64,000 bases of DNA from CBFGTV01 sp965652145 (GTDB taxonomy: Bacteria; Bacillota; Clostridia; Peptostreptococcales; Natronincolaceae), in contig CBFGTV010000005.1 of assembly GCA_965652145.1 (NCBI GenBank), forward strand, positions 1 to 64,000, read 5' to 3'. The position numbers and the translations under genes were made by a program. Below the pieces are notes generated by a model, which was not told the origin of the DNA, searched no databases, and saw nothing but the letters and a program-made list of their open reading frames with translations. Positions 1-9,381 of this stretch are shown piece by piece (the stretch's first letter is position 1; each line of letters starts with the position of its first letter).

Positions 1-2
1 TT

Positions 3-932
3 CCCAAATATCTGGCCTCTCCTATGATGTTAATTTGGGAAATTACAGCCAAGTGTCCGCAAAATTGTATTTACTGCTATAACAATTCACCCAGGCAGGT
101 CGATGAGTTAAGCTCCAGACAGTTGTTTGATGTGGCAGATCAATTAATTGAATCTAAGCTGTTTAATATTTGTGTCACCGGCGGGGAACCCACCATGAGG
201 CCTGAGTACTTTGATTTAATCAGGTATTTAAGATTGGCAGGCATCAATGTAGGAACAGTGGTTAGCGGAGCCAATTTAAACAAACAAAAAGCACAGAAGA
301 TTGCAGCCAGTGTCAATACCGTTCAGGTGAGTCTTGATGGCTCCACAGCAGAAATTCATGATTCCATTAGAAGGAGAAAAGGCTCTTATGATGAGGCGAT
401 TAATGCCATTAAGCTATTTGTTGATTTAGGCATGTACGTGCATGTTGCCTTTGCAGCCAATCGTCATAATGCAGACGACTTTGAACGGGTCTATGAGCTT
501 TGCTATGAATTAGGGGCAGCGGCATTGAGAACGCAAAAGCTTGGTATTTCTGGCAGGGCTAAGGAGGATACAGACCAGGTGAGGCCCACAGACGAGCAAT
601 ACAATAGAATACTAGACTTAATTAAGCATAATGATAATAAAAAATTAAAGATAGAGTACGGAGATCCCACAGTACATATTAAATCGGGTCGGGAGCTGGA
701 TATAACTACAATGGCCAGAATTACCGCAGAAGGCAATTTAGGCTTATCTCCATATTTAGAAATTTATTTTGGAAACTTGAAAACAGAGTCTTATCAGGAT
801 ATTTGGAAACGGATGAGAAATGGATGGGTACACCCTACTGTTGTTGATATTTTAAATCGTGATGTGGTCATTAAGGATGGAGAAATACTTGATAATACTG
901 AAGGAAAAATTTTCATTAAGGAGGTTATTTGA
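3..932 (+). CDS. Radical SAM protein with degenerate SPASM-like tail (5' partial)
   Basis: Radical SAM maturase-like enzyme. The CxxxCxxC motif (CPQNCIYC) that holds the SAM-cleaving 4Fe-4S cluster starts 11 residues after the first Met in the window, and GGEP follows about 40 residues later. The frame is open to the left edge (PKYLASP precedes the Met), and the paralogue two genes downstream has FASPALVEWEIT at the same place, so the true start lies outside the window. The C-terminal third keeps the SPASM layout (FGNL, then ES..DIW) but contains no cysteine, so the usual auxiliary clusters cannot form. It overlaps the start region of the PqqD-like gene and opens what looks like a RiPP maturation operon. 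Family assignment is secure; the substrate is unknown and its precursor is presumably upstream of the window. Confidence 0.85.
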   Translation, partial: PKYLASPMMLIWEITAKCPQNCIYCYNNSPRQVDELSSRQLFDVADQLIESKLFNICVTGGEPTMRPEYFDLIRYLRLAGINVGTVVSGANLNKQKAQKIAASVNTVQVSLDGSTAEIHDSIRRRKGSYDEAINAIKLFVDLGMYVHVAFAANRHNADDFERVYELCYELGAAALRTQKLGISGRAKEDTDQVRPTDEQYNRILDLIKHNDNKKLKIEYGDPTVHIKSGRELDITTMARITAEGNLGLSPYLEIYFGNLKTESYQDIWKRMRNGWVHPTVVDILNRDVVIKDGEILDNTEGKIFIKEVI

Positions 933-934
933 AT

Positions 935-1225
935 ATGGAAGGCAGCTTGTATCCTAAAGTTTTGGGAATCAGATGGCGATGGGATGGTGATACGGGAGAC
1001 TATATTACCTACTTAAACCCTAAACTAGGAAATATCAATATATTAAATCCTGTAGCCGCTACCATTTTCAAGCTGTGTGACGGCAAAACATCTGTGAATG
1101 ATATCGTAGAGAAATTATATCAAGAATACGACGCCCCCAGTGTCGATATTATTCGAAAAGATGTAGAGGATTTTCTGAATTTTATGAGTAAAAATCAAAT
1201 TATCAAGCTCCTGGCAGATAGCTGA
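935..1225 (+). CDS. PqqD-family RiPP recognition element (RRE) protein
   Basis: Small (about 96 residues) winged-helix protein of the PqqD type, which in RiPP pathways binds the leader peptide and presents the precursor to radical SAM enzymes. The family pattern is visible: a beta hairpin of long hydrophobic strands, then LNPVAATIFKLCDGK, then NDIVEKLYQEYD and a C-terminal helix ending in a hydrophobic strand. A strong AAGGAGG lies 10 nt before this ATG. A TTG six bases earlier overlaps the stop of the preceding gene and is an alternative start. It sits between two radical SAM genes, as expected of a free-standing RRE. Direct recognition of a leader is inference. Confidence 0.8.
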   Translation: MEGSLYPKVLGIRWRWDGDTGDYITYLNPKLGNINILNPVAATIFKLCDGKTSVNDIVEKLYQEYDAPSVDIIRKDVEDFLNFMSKNQIIKLLADS

Positions 1226-1243
1226 TTGAATGGGGGGCTTACG

Positions 1244-2188
1244 ATGAATCTATTTGCTTCGCCCGCCCTTGTGGAGTGGGAAATCACCAGGGCTTGTACC
1301 CGCTCCTGCGAATTCTGCTATAATTGTTCCTCCAATCATTTAACACCGAAATTAGAGGAAAGGGAAGTCCTTTATATTGCAGAAAAAATTGCGGATTGCA
1401 ACCCATTAATTGTGAATATTACCGGGGGAGAGCCCCTGATGTATGGCGATACCCTGGTCAAGGCAATGGAAGTATTTAAACGTAAAAATATATTTGTAAA
1501 ATTAAGTACCAATTGCGATTTAATCAGAGAAGCTGCCGGAATGAAAGCAGCAGCCTTAAGCAGCAGTTTGGTGCTGCCCATAACCGATAAATTGAACCAG
1601 CTAATTGGAGAGAAGTCTTATAAAAATATCCTTCATACCCTTACTGCCTTTCGGGACAAGCCCGTAGAAATTAATTTACTTCTCAATGGTAAGAGCAAGG
1701 AGCAACTGCCTGAAATACTTCAAAGTCTCAAAGACTATTCTAATATTGAACAAATTACCTTAATACCGATTATGAATGTTAATGAAAAGGCCCTTGAAGC
1801 CCTTCAGCTTTCAAAATCAGATTTAAATGACGTTATGGTTGATACTTCAGAGTATAAGAAAAAATACCAACAGAATTTTAGAATATTTGTAAGGGATGAT
1901 AATACCGATGTAAAAAATCTAATCAATAAGAAGCAACCCTATTACTCAGTGTATGTTAAAGAAAAGGGCAATACAATTCTCAATCAATGGCTGCAGATTT
2001 CTGGCGGTAACATTTTAGACCATGACCTGAAGGAAATCTGGAATAACCACATGAAAAACTTTTGGTTTCACGGGGATATCAGACAAAAATTCAGAGAATT
2101 TAAGTATTATGGTCAACAGGAATTTCTTTACCTTACCAATTATGAAATAGAAGTAAGCATGGATGAATTTATTAAGAAAGCCATATAG
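1244..2188 (+). CDS. Radical SAM protein, second copy with cysteine-free SPASM-like tail
   Basis: Radical SAM protein with motif CTRSCEFC near the N-terminus and GGEPLMYG downstream, paralogous to the first gene of the window (shared ASP...WEIT lead-in). The C-terminal region keeps the SPASM framework (GGNI, then DLKEIW) but lacks the SPASM cysteines, so only one Fe-S cluster is predicted. The ATG used here has a GGGGGG ribosome site 6 nt upstream; a TTG six codons earlier lies inside that site and is unlikely. The part between GGEP and the tail is divergent, so this copy may be an accessory partner of the first one. Role in peptide modification is inferred from context. Confidence 0.8.
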   Translation: MNLFASPALVEWEITRACTRSCEFCYNCSSNHLTPKLEEREVLYIAEKIADCNPLIVNITGGEPLMYGDTLVKAMEVFKRKNIFVKLSTNCDLIREAAGMKAAALSSSLVLPITDKLNQLIGEKSYKNILHTLTAFRDKPVEINLLLNGKSKEQLPEILQSLKDYSNIEQITLIPIMNVNEKALEALQLSKSDLNDVMVDTSEYKKKYQQNFRIFVRDDNTDVKNLINKKQPYYSVYVKEKGNTILNQWLQISGGNILDHDLKEIWNNHMKNFWFHGDIRQKFREFKYYGQQEFLYLTNYEIEVSMDEFIKKAI

Positions 2189-2206
2189 AAGAAGGCGGGG
2201 GGAACA

Positions 2207-3568
2207 ATGAAGATCTTAATTACATTTCCTACAGTAACCATAGGTGGCAGCTTCACTAAAGGAATTAATAATCAAACATCGACTGCAATTTATCTATTGG
2301 GAGAAATTTTGAAACAGCACGGATATGAGGTAAAAATAGTAGACCCTTATTACTATCATCAATTCGATATGTTAGAGGATATTGAACGACTGGCAATGGA
2401 CCTGCTGCACGATGTCGATCTGGTCGCTCTTTCCTCTAATTCCTTCAACTGGTATTCAACCGCAATGGTTATTGAGGCAATTCGCAGCGTCAGCAAGGAT
2501 ATTCCCATTATTCTGGGTGGCGTTCATCCTTCCGAGCTGGATTCCTACGTATTGAAAAAGACTGGTGCGAACATTGTTATACGAGGCGAAGGTGAAAAGA
2601 AATTGCCCGAAGTGATCAATACCATTAAAGATCAAGGTCTGAGGGGTTTGGAGAAAATACGGGGAATTACGTTTAAAGACAAGATGGGTAATGTTGTTAG
2701 AAATCCTGATGAGGCACCAATGACAGAAGCAGAATATAACGAGGTGGTGTTTCCTAATTTTGAAGCTTTACCCGATAAGGTATATATCGGAATTCCCTGT
2801 GAAACCTCAAGGGGATGTCTGTATAATTGTGCCTTTTGTGGAATTCCCCACAAAAAAAGCTGGAAGAGCCTAACTGCAGAGAAGGCCTTTAAAAAGATGA
2901 AGGAGACCGTAGCATGGGCTGAAAAAAAATGCGTTAAGCCAATTATTTTTATTGCTGATGATTGCTTTTCTGCCAATAAGTCCAGAATGTTAAGCATTTT
3001 TGAAGGTATGAGAGAGGATCAAGACAGCTATAGCTGTTTTTTTGAAGGCAGGCTAGGAGATTTAGCAGATCAGGAAATTATGGAGGCTTTACCGGCCAAT
3101 AAGATATTCAGATTTCTATTGGGAATTGAATCGGGCTATAATGAAGGGCTAAGGCTGGTACGAAAGGGCTATACAACCGATGTCATAGAGAACATACTTA
3201 AAAAATACAAGTATCATGATATCGTTGATTCCCTATTCTGTACCTATATTGTAGGTTTGCCGTGGGAAACAGAAAAGGAGTGTATTAAAACCGTTCAATT
3301 TGCAGCAAATCTCTATGAAGAATATGGAATTAAAAGTAATATAAGCTGGTGGAGCCCCATACCCTCTGATTTATGGAGACGAAGGAGGGATTTTAATATT
3401 CAGGTTGATGAATCCCTTTATGATCAGGCTAAATGGTATGGTCTGGACTTACAGGCCAACAGCTTTTTTCAAAAGACACATCCTAATTTGGGAAATGATG
3501 GATATGACAAGGTCAATAATCTAATCAACCTGTATTATTCCAGGGGCATCATGATTTTAGACCGATAG
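2207..3568 (+). CDS. B12-binding-type radical SAM protein
   Basis: About 453 residues. The N-terminal third is a Rossmann-like cobalamin-binding-type domain (MKILITFPTV..., VDLVALSS, PIILGGVHPSE, IVIRGEGE); it lacks the DxHxxG lower-ligand motif, as in many cobalamin radical SAM enzymes that bind B12 base-off. The radical SAM motif is C204-x3-C208-x2-C211 (RGCLYNCAFCG). Members of this class perform methylations or other radical chemistry on RiPPs, lipids and antibiotics. A GGCGGGGGG ribosome site precedes the start and the gene follows the second radical SAM gene by 18 nt. Family is clear; the reaction is not predictable from sequence. Confidence 0.83.
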   Translation: MKILITFPTVTIGGSFTKGINNQTSTAIYLLGEILKQHGYEVKIVDPYYYHQFDMLEDIERLAMDLLHDVDLVALSSNSFNWYSTAMVIEAIRSVSKDIPIILGGVHPSELDSYVLKKTGANIVIRGEGEKKLPEVINTIKDQGLRGLEKIRGITFKDKMGNVVRNPDEAPMTEAEYNEVVFPNFEALPDKVYIGIPCETSRGCLYNCAFCGIPHKKSWKSLTAEKAFKKMKETVAWAEKKCVKPIIFIADDCFSANKSRMLSIFEGMREDQDSYSCFFEGRLGDLADQEIMEALPANKIFRFLLGIESGYNEGLRLVRKGYTTDVIENILKKYKYHDIVDSLFCTYIVGLPWETEKECIKTVQFAANLYEEYGIKSNISWWSPIPSDLWRRRRDFNIQVDESLYDQAKWYGLDLQANSFFQKTHPNLGNDGYDKVNNLINLYYSRGIMILDR

Positions 3569-3599
3569 CTTAATTTTGATTGGATAAGGGGGGGGTTAC

Positions 3600-5357
3600 A
3601 TGTTTCGCTTAAAGGAGGATCGTAGGATTATTAAATGGCTGCTTTCACTATTTAAGCCATATAGCCGTAAACTGATTATTGTGATTGCATGTGTAATGGC
3701 CTCGGCAGGCATTAATATATTACTTCCCTTGGTCAGCAGAGAATTAATGGACAACGGTTTATTGAAGTCAGATATTGTTGCTGTAATTCAACTTGCAGCA
3801 CTCACTATATCTTTAGTGGTGATTGATCAAGGAATTGGACTGTTAGAGACAAAATACAGGGCTTATATTAGCAGCATGCTGCCGTATAATCTAAGGAATC
3901 AGGCCTTTAAGCATTTGCTCAAATTAAAAATATCATATTTTAATCAAAAGAACTTTGCAGAAACCTTAAATACCATTGAAGCAGATGTGGCAAATATTTC
4001 TAAGATTTCAGACAGAAGCATGTTCTTTGTCGTCACCAGTATTTTTAAAATGCTGGGTGGCGTTATTGGCTTGACAATCATTGATTGGAGGCTAACCCTA
4101 TTAATTCTATTGATTATTCCCTTTCGTTTTTTCATTGTTAAATACCTTTCAAAGAAAAGACGGGCACTATATATTCAATATATGCAGTCTAACCGTGAAT
4201 ACTCAGCCTGGTTTGGTGATACGGTGGGCGGCATAAAGGAAATAAAGCTATGGGGTATCGATGGAATTAAAATAGGTGAGTTTGTGAAGAAGCAAAGAAA
4301 TATCGTAAAGCTCAATATTAAAATGGCCTTTATGGATAAAATGAATGAACTGTCTGAAATGCTGATTCACCAGATTATTATTAATACATTAACGGTAATG
4401 GGGGCGTTATTGGCCTTCAATTATGATCTTACCATAGGGGGCGTGTTCGCCTTCATTACCTTTAGTGTATATGTAACACAACCTATATCGGCCATCTTAA
4501 ATGTGGCCTATAGCTTTTCCAGTATATTGCCCTCTGCAAAAAGACATCTGGCCTTTTTAACAATAGAACAAGAATCGTCACAGGCAGAATATAAGGAAAT
4601 TGGTGCAGAAATAGGAGGCAATATAAAATTTGAAAATGTCAGTTTTGCCTATGATCAAGGGGAGACTGTTCTGAAGGATATCAGCTTTGAAATAAAAGGG
4701 GGAGAAAAAGTAGCGATTATTGGTGCCAATGGATCTGGCAAGACAACCATTATCAACCTGCTGCTGAGGTTTTATCAGCCTTTAGAGGGGCGAATTTTGC
4801 TGGATGGACTGGATATTAAAGAAATTAACCTTAAAGACTACCGAAAAATGATTGGCGTTGTCAATCAAGAGGTTTATTTATTTAATACCAGTATCAAAAA
4901 AAATATTGCGTTGTTTTCTTCATTAGATGCTTCAAAAATAGAAAGGGCTGCCCGGGAAAGTGGAGCAGAGGGATTCATTGACTTACTACCCCATGGCTAC
5001 GAGAGTATAACCGGCAGAAATGGAGCACAGCTTTCCGGTGGAGAAAGGCAAAAGATTGCAGTTGCCAGGGCCCTGGCCCGGAATTCTAAAATTTTAATTT
5101 TTGATGAAGCCACGTCTAACTATGACCTGGAATCGGAAAATTATTTAAACAATATTCTGGCCACTGGAATAAAAAATAAGACGATGATTCTGATCACCCA
5201 TAAAACTGAGGTACTAAAACACGTGGATCGGATACTACTGATAGAGGCGGGTACTGTTATAGAGGTTGGAAGCTATGATGCCCTAAAGAAAAATTATAAA
5301 AAATATATGGAAAGCCTCAATCAAATTACCGGAAAAGTAAATAAGGTAATATCGTAG
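3600..5357 (+). CDS. ABC exporter, fused membrane and ATPase domains
   Basis: Half-transporter of 585 residues: about six membrane helices in the first 300 residues, then one ATPase domain with Walker A (GANGSGKTT), Q-loop (VVNQEVYLF), signature (LSGGERQ) and Walker B (ILIFDEATS). It has the MsbA/LanT-like layout but no N-terminal C39 peptidase domain, so leader removal would have to be done by other proteins such as the M16 peptidases further along. Probably works as a homodimer in the cytoplasmic membrane to export the peptide product. It lies between two B12-type radical SAM genes, in one direction with short gaps. Confidence 0.85.
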   Translation: MFRLKEDRRIIKWLLSLFKPYSRKLIIVIACVMASAGINILLPLVSRELMDNGLLKSDIVAVIQLAALTISLVVIDQGIGLLETKYRAYISSMLPYNLRNQAFKHLLKLKISYFNQKNFAETLNTIEADVANISKISDRSMFFVVTSIFKMLGGVIGLTIIDWRLTLLILLIIPFRFFIVKYLSKKRRALYIQYMQSNREYSAWFGDTVGGIKEIKLWGIDGIKIGEFVKKQRNIVKLNIKMAFMDKMNELSEMLIHQIIINTLTVMGALLAFNYDLTIGGVFAFITFSVYVTQPISAILNVAYSFSSILPSAKRHLAFLTIEQESSQAEYKEIGAEIGGNIKFENVSFAYDQGETVLKDISFEIKGGEKVAIIGANGSGKTTIINLLLRFYQPLEGRILLDGLDIKEINLKDYRKMIGVVNQEVYLFNTSIKKNIALFSSLDASKIERAARESGAEGFIDLLPHGYESITGRNGAQLSGGERQKIAVARALARNSKILIFDEATSNYDLESENYLNNILATGIKNKTMILITHKTEVLKHVDRILLIEAGTVIEVGSYDALKKNYKKYMESLNQITGKVNKVIS

Positions 5358-5390
5358 AACACTAAATTTTAAATGAAAAAGGTGGTAAAT

Positions 5391-7472
5391 TTGAATAAGA
5401 ACAATAAAAAGGTATATCTGTTTCACTGCAGTAGGTACAACGATATTACTCCCATTATCACCATGGGACTTTGGGGACTTGCAGATTACCTGACCAAAAA
5501 TGATTTTGATACAAAAATTATTCATACCAAGGTTGAGGAGGATATAAAGGGTACCTTTGATTTGGCGGAATACCTACAGGATTCCCCACTGGCAATAGGG
5601 TTTTCTGCCCACTGGTTTCCAATGTTGAAGGAATGTCTGGATATTGCCAGGGAAATCAAGAAAATAAATCCCCAGATATATATTTTTATGGGTGGGTACA
5701 CAGCCAGCTTTTATGCCCAGGAGCTTATTGAAACGTATTGCTATATTGATGCAGTAATAAAGGGGGATGGCGAGATCCCGACTTTGATGCTGCTCAAGGC
5801 CATTGAAGAAAATAAACCTACCCTAGACAAAATACCAAATCTAATATGGCGAAATAATGGCATCTGCACTGTAAATGATGTTTATTATGTAAGCTGTTAT
5901 CAAGACCTTAAAGGGATAGAGTACGGAAACTTCAGCCGATACCTATATCAATACGAGGCAGCTAAAAACAGTCAATATTTTGCCCTTAATATGGGCTTTA
6001 TCGGCAGTTTTCCAATATCAGACTTCAAGATGGGAAAGACCTTTTTTTTGCTTACGGGTAAGGGGTGCAGTGTAGACTGTCTCTTTTGTGGTGGCGGAAA
6101 AAAGGCGCAAAAAATACTAAATTATCGAGACGAATGTATGTATATGGATGATGATCATATTATCAAAACGATTAAGCAAGCAATGGCCCATGGCTACAGG
6201 GATTTCTACGTATGCTTTGATCCGAATCCGACAAAGCCAAGGTATACTGGCTGGCTAAGGAAAATTCAAGAAGAAAAGCTTGATATCAATATCATTTATG
6301 GTTTTTGGGGCTTGCCCTCACAGGAAGTGATTACCAAATTTAAGCGAACGACTGCCAACCTTATTTTTGAAATTTCGCCTGAAACGATTTCTGAAAAAGT
6401 TAGAAGAAAGGTCAGGGGCTTTTATTTTTCAAATGAAGAGCTCTATCAAACCATTGAAAGGCTCCAGCAGGAAGAAATCTATACCTGGGTGTATTTTTCT
6501 TATCCCTTGCCCTATGAAACAGAGGCTGATGTAGAGGAAAACAGAAAGGCCTTCTGGAAGCTGAACAGCGAATATGCCCATTATATTGAAGCCTTTTATT
6601 TGAGGCTTTCATCAGATCCAGCTTCACCATTATTCTGTCAGCCTGAACAATATGATTCCTCCCTTACCATCGACAGTTTGTCAAGCTATTTAGAAAAGAG
6701 TCTGACTGAAAAGGATGGCAATATCACGGTACATCGTATCCATTCCATACCGGAGGAAAAACAAAAAATTCTATTTAAAAAGGTGTTTTTAGATAATGAG
6801 CTAAAGAACATATTCAAATACGCTCTGAAATACTTGGTAATGGCCTTTGGTACAGTGACGGAATTTATGCAATTTATAGATGGATTTTATGAATATAGTG
6901 GCTTAATGAATTCACCCCAGCGGATTGCCCATAATGAAAGATTTGTTTTAAAGCTACTCAAAGAATATGCCGGGGTTTATCAAAGGAAGGGCTTTGGAGT
7001 AAAGGAATTTCTTTCTGAGTTGCTGGATTATCTGCTGGTACAGTTTGAAATGCTGGAGGAGGTAAGGGAAGAGGCTGCTGAAAAGGGTACTGTAGTCAAT
7101 ATTTTACACAATAGACCCTTTTTAAAGCCTAATTATCGAGTCATCAAGCTCCAATATGATTTTGTCAGCCTGCATAAAAGCTTGATTTTAGAAAAAAAGC
7201 TGGAAGAACCCAAGAAATTAGAGAAAGAAAAAATGTATCTATATGCCAAGGTAGACGGCGAAACAAGCCTACTTGAAATCAATGAAACCCTATATGCTAT
7301 TTTAAATTTATCCTTTGGAAATGAATTACTGAACACGAAGGAAGTGGCAGAACTAATTTCTCGGGAATATACCGATGATTATACTGAAAAGGCCTATATC
7401 GTCAATGATCTAATTACTTCAATGAAACAGCTTTATCAAAAAGGGGTTATTGATTTTAAACAGGCAAACTAA
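5391..7472 (+). CDS. B12-type radical SAM protein with C-terminal RRE-like domain
   Basis: About 693 residues. N-terminal cobalamin-binding-type domain (IGFSAHWFP, IYIFMGGYTAS, VIKGDGEIPT), again without DxHxxG. The radical SAM motif is GCSVDCLFCGG with cysteines at about 226, 230 and 233. The last 80 residues resemble PqqD: LEINETLYAILNLSFGN, then EVAELISREYTDD and a final helix-strand unit, so this enzyme may carry its own leader-recognition domain. The start is taken as TTG because AAGGTGG lies 5 nt before it; the in-frame ATG 18 nt earlier has no ribosome site. The region between the radical SAM core and the tail (about 250 residues) is not recognised. Confidence 0.78.
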   Translation: MNKNNKKVYLFHCSRYNDITPIITMGLWGLADYLTKNDFDTKIIHTKVEEDIKGTFDLAEYLQDSPLAIGFSAHWFPMLKECLDIAREIKKINPQIYIFMGGYTASFYAQELIETYCYIDAVIKGDGEIPTLMLLKAIEENKPTLDKIPNLIWRNNGICTVNDVYYVSCYQDLKGIEYGNFSRYLYQYEAAKNSQYFALNMGFIGSFPISDFKMGKTFFLLTGKGCSVDCLFCGGGKKAQKILNYRDECMYMDDDHIIKTIKQAMAHGYRDFYVCFDPNPTKPRYTGWLRKIQEEKLDINIIYGFWGLPSQEVITKFKRTTANLIFEISPETISEKVRRKVRGFYFSNEELYQTIERLQQEEIYTWVYFSYPLPYETEADVEENRKAFWKLNSEYAHYIEAFYLRLSSDPASPLFCQPEQYDSSLTIDSLSSYLEKSLTEKDGNITVHRIHSIPEEKQKILFKKVFLDNELKNIFKYALKYLVMAFGTVTEFMQFIDGFYEYSGLMNSPQRIAHNERFVLKLLKEYAGVYQRKGFGVKEFLSELLDYLLVQFEMLEEVREEAAEKGTVVNILHNRPFLKPNYRVIKLQYDFVSLHKSLILEKKLEEPKKLEKEKMYLYAKVDGETSLLEINETLYAILNLSFGNELLNTKEVAELISREYTDDYTEKAYIVNDLITSMKQLYQKGVIDFKQAN

Positions 7473-7495
7473 TAAAAGGTAAGGGGGTAATTTAA

Positions 7496-7981
7496 ATGGA
7501 AGTTCGAGTGTACCAGGCTGATGAGGAAATGGCAGAGGAAATAAGTCAACTGATTGCTTCTGCCGCTGGGGAAGAAATACCTCAAGCAGCTGCAATGATG
7601 TATGGTAGAGGAGATATAGTAAGGGAGCGTCTGAAAAGAGGGGTGGAAATTATCTTTTATGCTGCCTCCCAGGAAGGAATGGTAGGCATAATCGGGGCCC
7701 TGGCCAATAAAATGACCGATCCAGAAAATGATAGTCTTTCTGTGACAACCTTTTATGTAAAGCCCCAGGATGGAAGGGCAGAAATAGAGTCCCAGCTCCT
7801 TACCCAATTAATTGAATACGGAAAAGACAAGGGCATGATAAAAATTTCTGTTGCAGTACCTGGTGAAAATATTGATAGGCAGGTGCTAATGATTAGACAT
7901 TTATTTAAACAAGAGGGCTACCTGCGTCATGCCAGAAGGAAAAACCATGATCTTGTTTTATATGGAATGATATTTGAATAG
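7496..7981 (+). CDS. GNAT-like acetyltransferase-fold protein
   Basis: 161-residue protein with a pattern that fits the GNAT fold: an N-terminal helix rich in E and Q, a central strand FYAASQEGMVGIIGAL, the strand VTTFYVKPQ, and a helix QLLTQLIEYGKDKGM in the place of the acetyl-CoA pyrophosphate-binding segment. The classical Q/RxxGxG/A motif is weak (QDGRAE), so catalysis is uncertain. It has a good ribosome site (AAGGGGG) and lies between a radical SAM gene and the M16 pair, so it could modify the peptide or provide self-immunity. Both roles are inference. Confidence 0.55.
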   Translation: MEVRVYQADEEMAEEISQLIASAAGEEIPQAAAMMYGRGDIVRERLKRGVEIIFYAASQEGMVGIIGALANKMTDPENDSLSVTTFYVKPQDGRAEIESQLLTQLIEYGKDKGMIKISVAVPGENIDRQVLMIRHLFKQEGYLRHARRKNHDLVLYGMIFE

Positions 7982-8008
7982 AAGGACTATATCGAAGGAA
8001 TGGTGAAA

Positions 8009-9286
8009 ATGAATAAGGTTGAAGCAGCAGAAGGGATGAAAAAAATATACGCTGTAAATGGAATCGATGTGTTTCATATGTACAGCACCAGGTTTAAAAC
8101 CAACTCAGTTAATTTATTTATGCTGGATAATTTGGATCGACAGCGGGTTTTTAAAAATGCCATTGTATCTGGAATTTTAACTAAGGGAAGCCATATGTAT
8201 CCTTCCGCAGGGGCAGTTGAAGAATTGAAGGAGGACTTGATGATAACAGGCCTGGGGAGTAAAATCACAAGGAAGGGAGAATATCAAATCATACAGTTTT
8301 ATGCTGAATATATTTCAGATCAATATATGGGAACCAATAGCTTTGAAGACGTGTTTTCCTTCCTGTATCAATTTTTACAAGGGCCTTTGCTTGAAAATAA
8401 CATGCTGCCGGAAGGAGATTTGCTTCAGGAAATTAATAACCTGAAACACTTTGCTGAGGGTAAAATGCAAAAAAAATCAGCCTATGCCATTAGCCGATGT
8501 CTGGAGGAAATGTGTAAGGAGGAGGCCTTCAGCCTTGGGGAATATAATCATATAGCGGACTTAAATCATTTGAATAGGCCAATCATTCATCGGCATTATG
8601 AGGATATGATGACCTCATTACCAATCTGTATAATAGTCATTGGTGATATGGAGGAGGAAGCAGTCATAAGGGCCATGGATGTTTTTAAAAGTCACCCAGA
8701 AAAAAAACCAGTGGTTTTGAATAAAACCAACAAGGAAATTAAGTTTCCTAAAAAAATCATTGAAAGAACAAGCTTAAGCCAGGAACGACTGGCTCTGGGT
8801 TATCGAACCAATATTATCAGAAGTGATTCCGACCACTATGCTATGCTGGTATATAACAGTATTCTTGGGGGCGGTCTATATTCCAGGCTCTTTGAAAATC
8901 TAAGGCAAAAAATGGGTTTGGTGTATGATGCCTTTTCCTTTTATGAGGAATTTAAAGGTCTTCAGGTGATTAGCAGTGGCACAGATATTGGCAGGGCAGA
9001 CGAGGTGACAGAAGCAATTTTGAAGCAGGTTGAGCAGATTAAGGAAGGAAGCATTACTGATGAGGAGCTGAACATAAGCCTACAAAGCCTGACAGCGGAT
9101 TTTAATTCCTTTAAAGATAAACAGTTTACGATTATTGACTATTATTTAAAGCAGTATTTGGCAGGTACACTGGACGATATCGATACTTATATTGAGAAAA
9201 TAAACAGCGTAACCAAGGAAGCGGTGGTGAGGGCTTCCCAGAAAATTAAGCTGGACACTATTTATCAGCTAAGGGCTGAAGTCTAG
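8009..9286 (+). CDS. M16-family peptidase homologue lacking the zinc motif
   Basis: About 425 residues with the M16/pitrilysin fold signature in its C-terminal half (YNSILGGGLYSRLFENLRQK, then VYDAFSFYEE). The N-terminal half should carry HxxEH; here the equivalent stretch shows only SHMYPSAGAVEELKED, so zinc binding is lost. In bacterial M16B systems an inactive subunit pairs with an active one, which is the next gene. The arrangement recalls AlbE/AlbF in subtilosin biosynthesis. GAAGGA 9 nt upstream favours this ATG over one three codons earlier. Probable role: non-catalytic subunit of the leader or precursor protease. Confidence 0.78.
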   Translation: MNKVEAAEGMKKIYAVNGIDVFHMYSTRFKTNSVNLFMLDNLDRQRVFKNAIVSGILTKGSHMYPSAGAVEELKEDLMITGLGSKITRKGEYQIIQFYAEYISDQYMGTNSFEDVFSFLYQFLQGPLLENNMLPEGDLLQEINNLKHFAEGKMQKKSAYAISRCLEEMCKEEAFSLGEYNHIADLNHLNRPIIHRHYEDMMTSLPICIIVIGDMEEEAVIRAMDVFKSHPEKKPVVLNKTNKEIKFPKKIIERTSLSQERLALGYRTNIIRSDSDHYAMLVYNSILGGGLYSRLFENLRQKMGLVYDAFSFYEEFKGLQVISSGTDIGRADEVTEAILKQVEQIKEGSITDEELNISLQSLTADFNSFKDKQFTIIDYYLKQYLAGTLDDIDTYIEKINSVTKEAVVRASQKIKLDTIYQLRAEV

Positions 9287-9288
9287 TA

Positions 9289-9357
9289 CCTTGTATCACC
9301 TGAAAATAAGATGTTAAGCATTCAAAGAGATAAGCAGTCATTTTAGGTGATACAGGG
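9289..9357 (+). other. Long inverted repeat between the two M16 genes
   Basis: Two arms of 19 and 18 nt (left arm begins CCTTGTATCACCT, right arm ends AGGTGATACAGGG) can form a stem of about 17 pairs with one bulge around a loop of about 32 nt. No T-run follows, so it is not a standard terminator. It may be an RNase processing site or mRNA-stabilising element separating upstream and downstream parts of the operon. Confidence 0.6.
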
Positions 9358-9381
9358 ACTGGGCCTTTGGAGGGATTTTAA

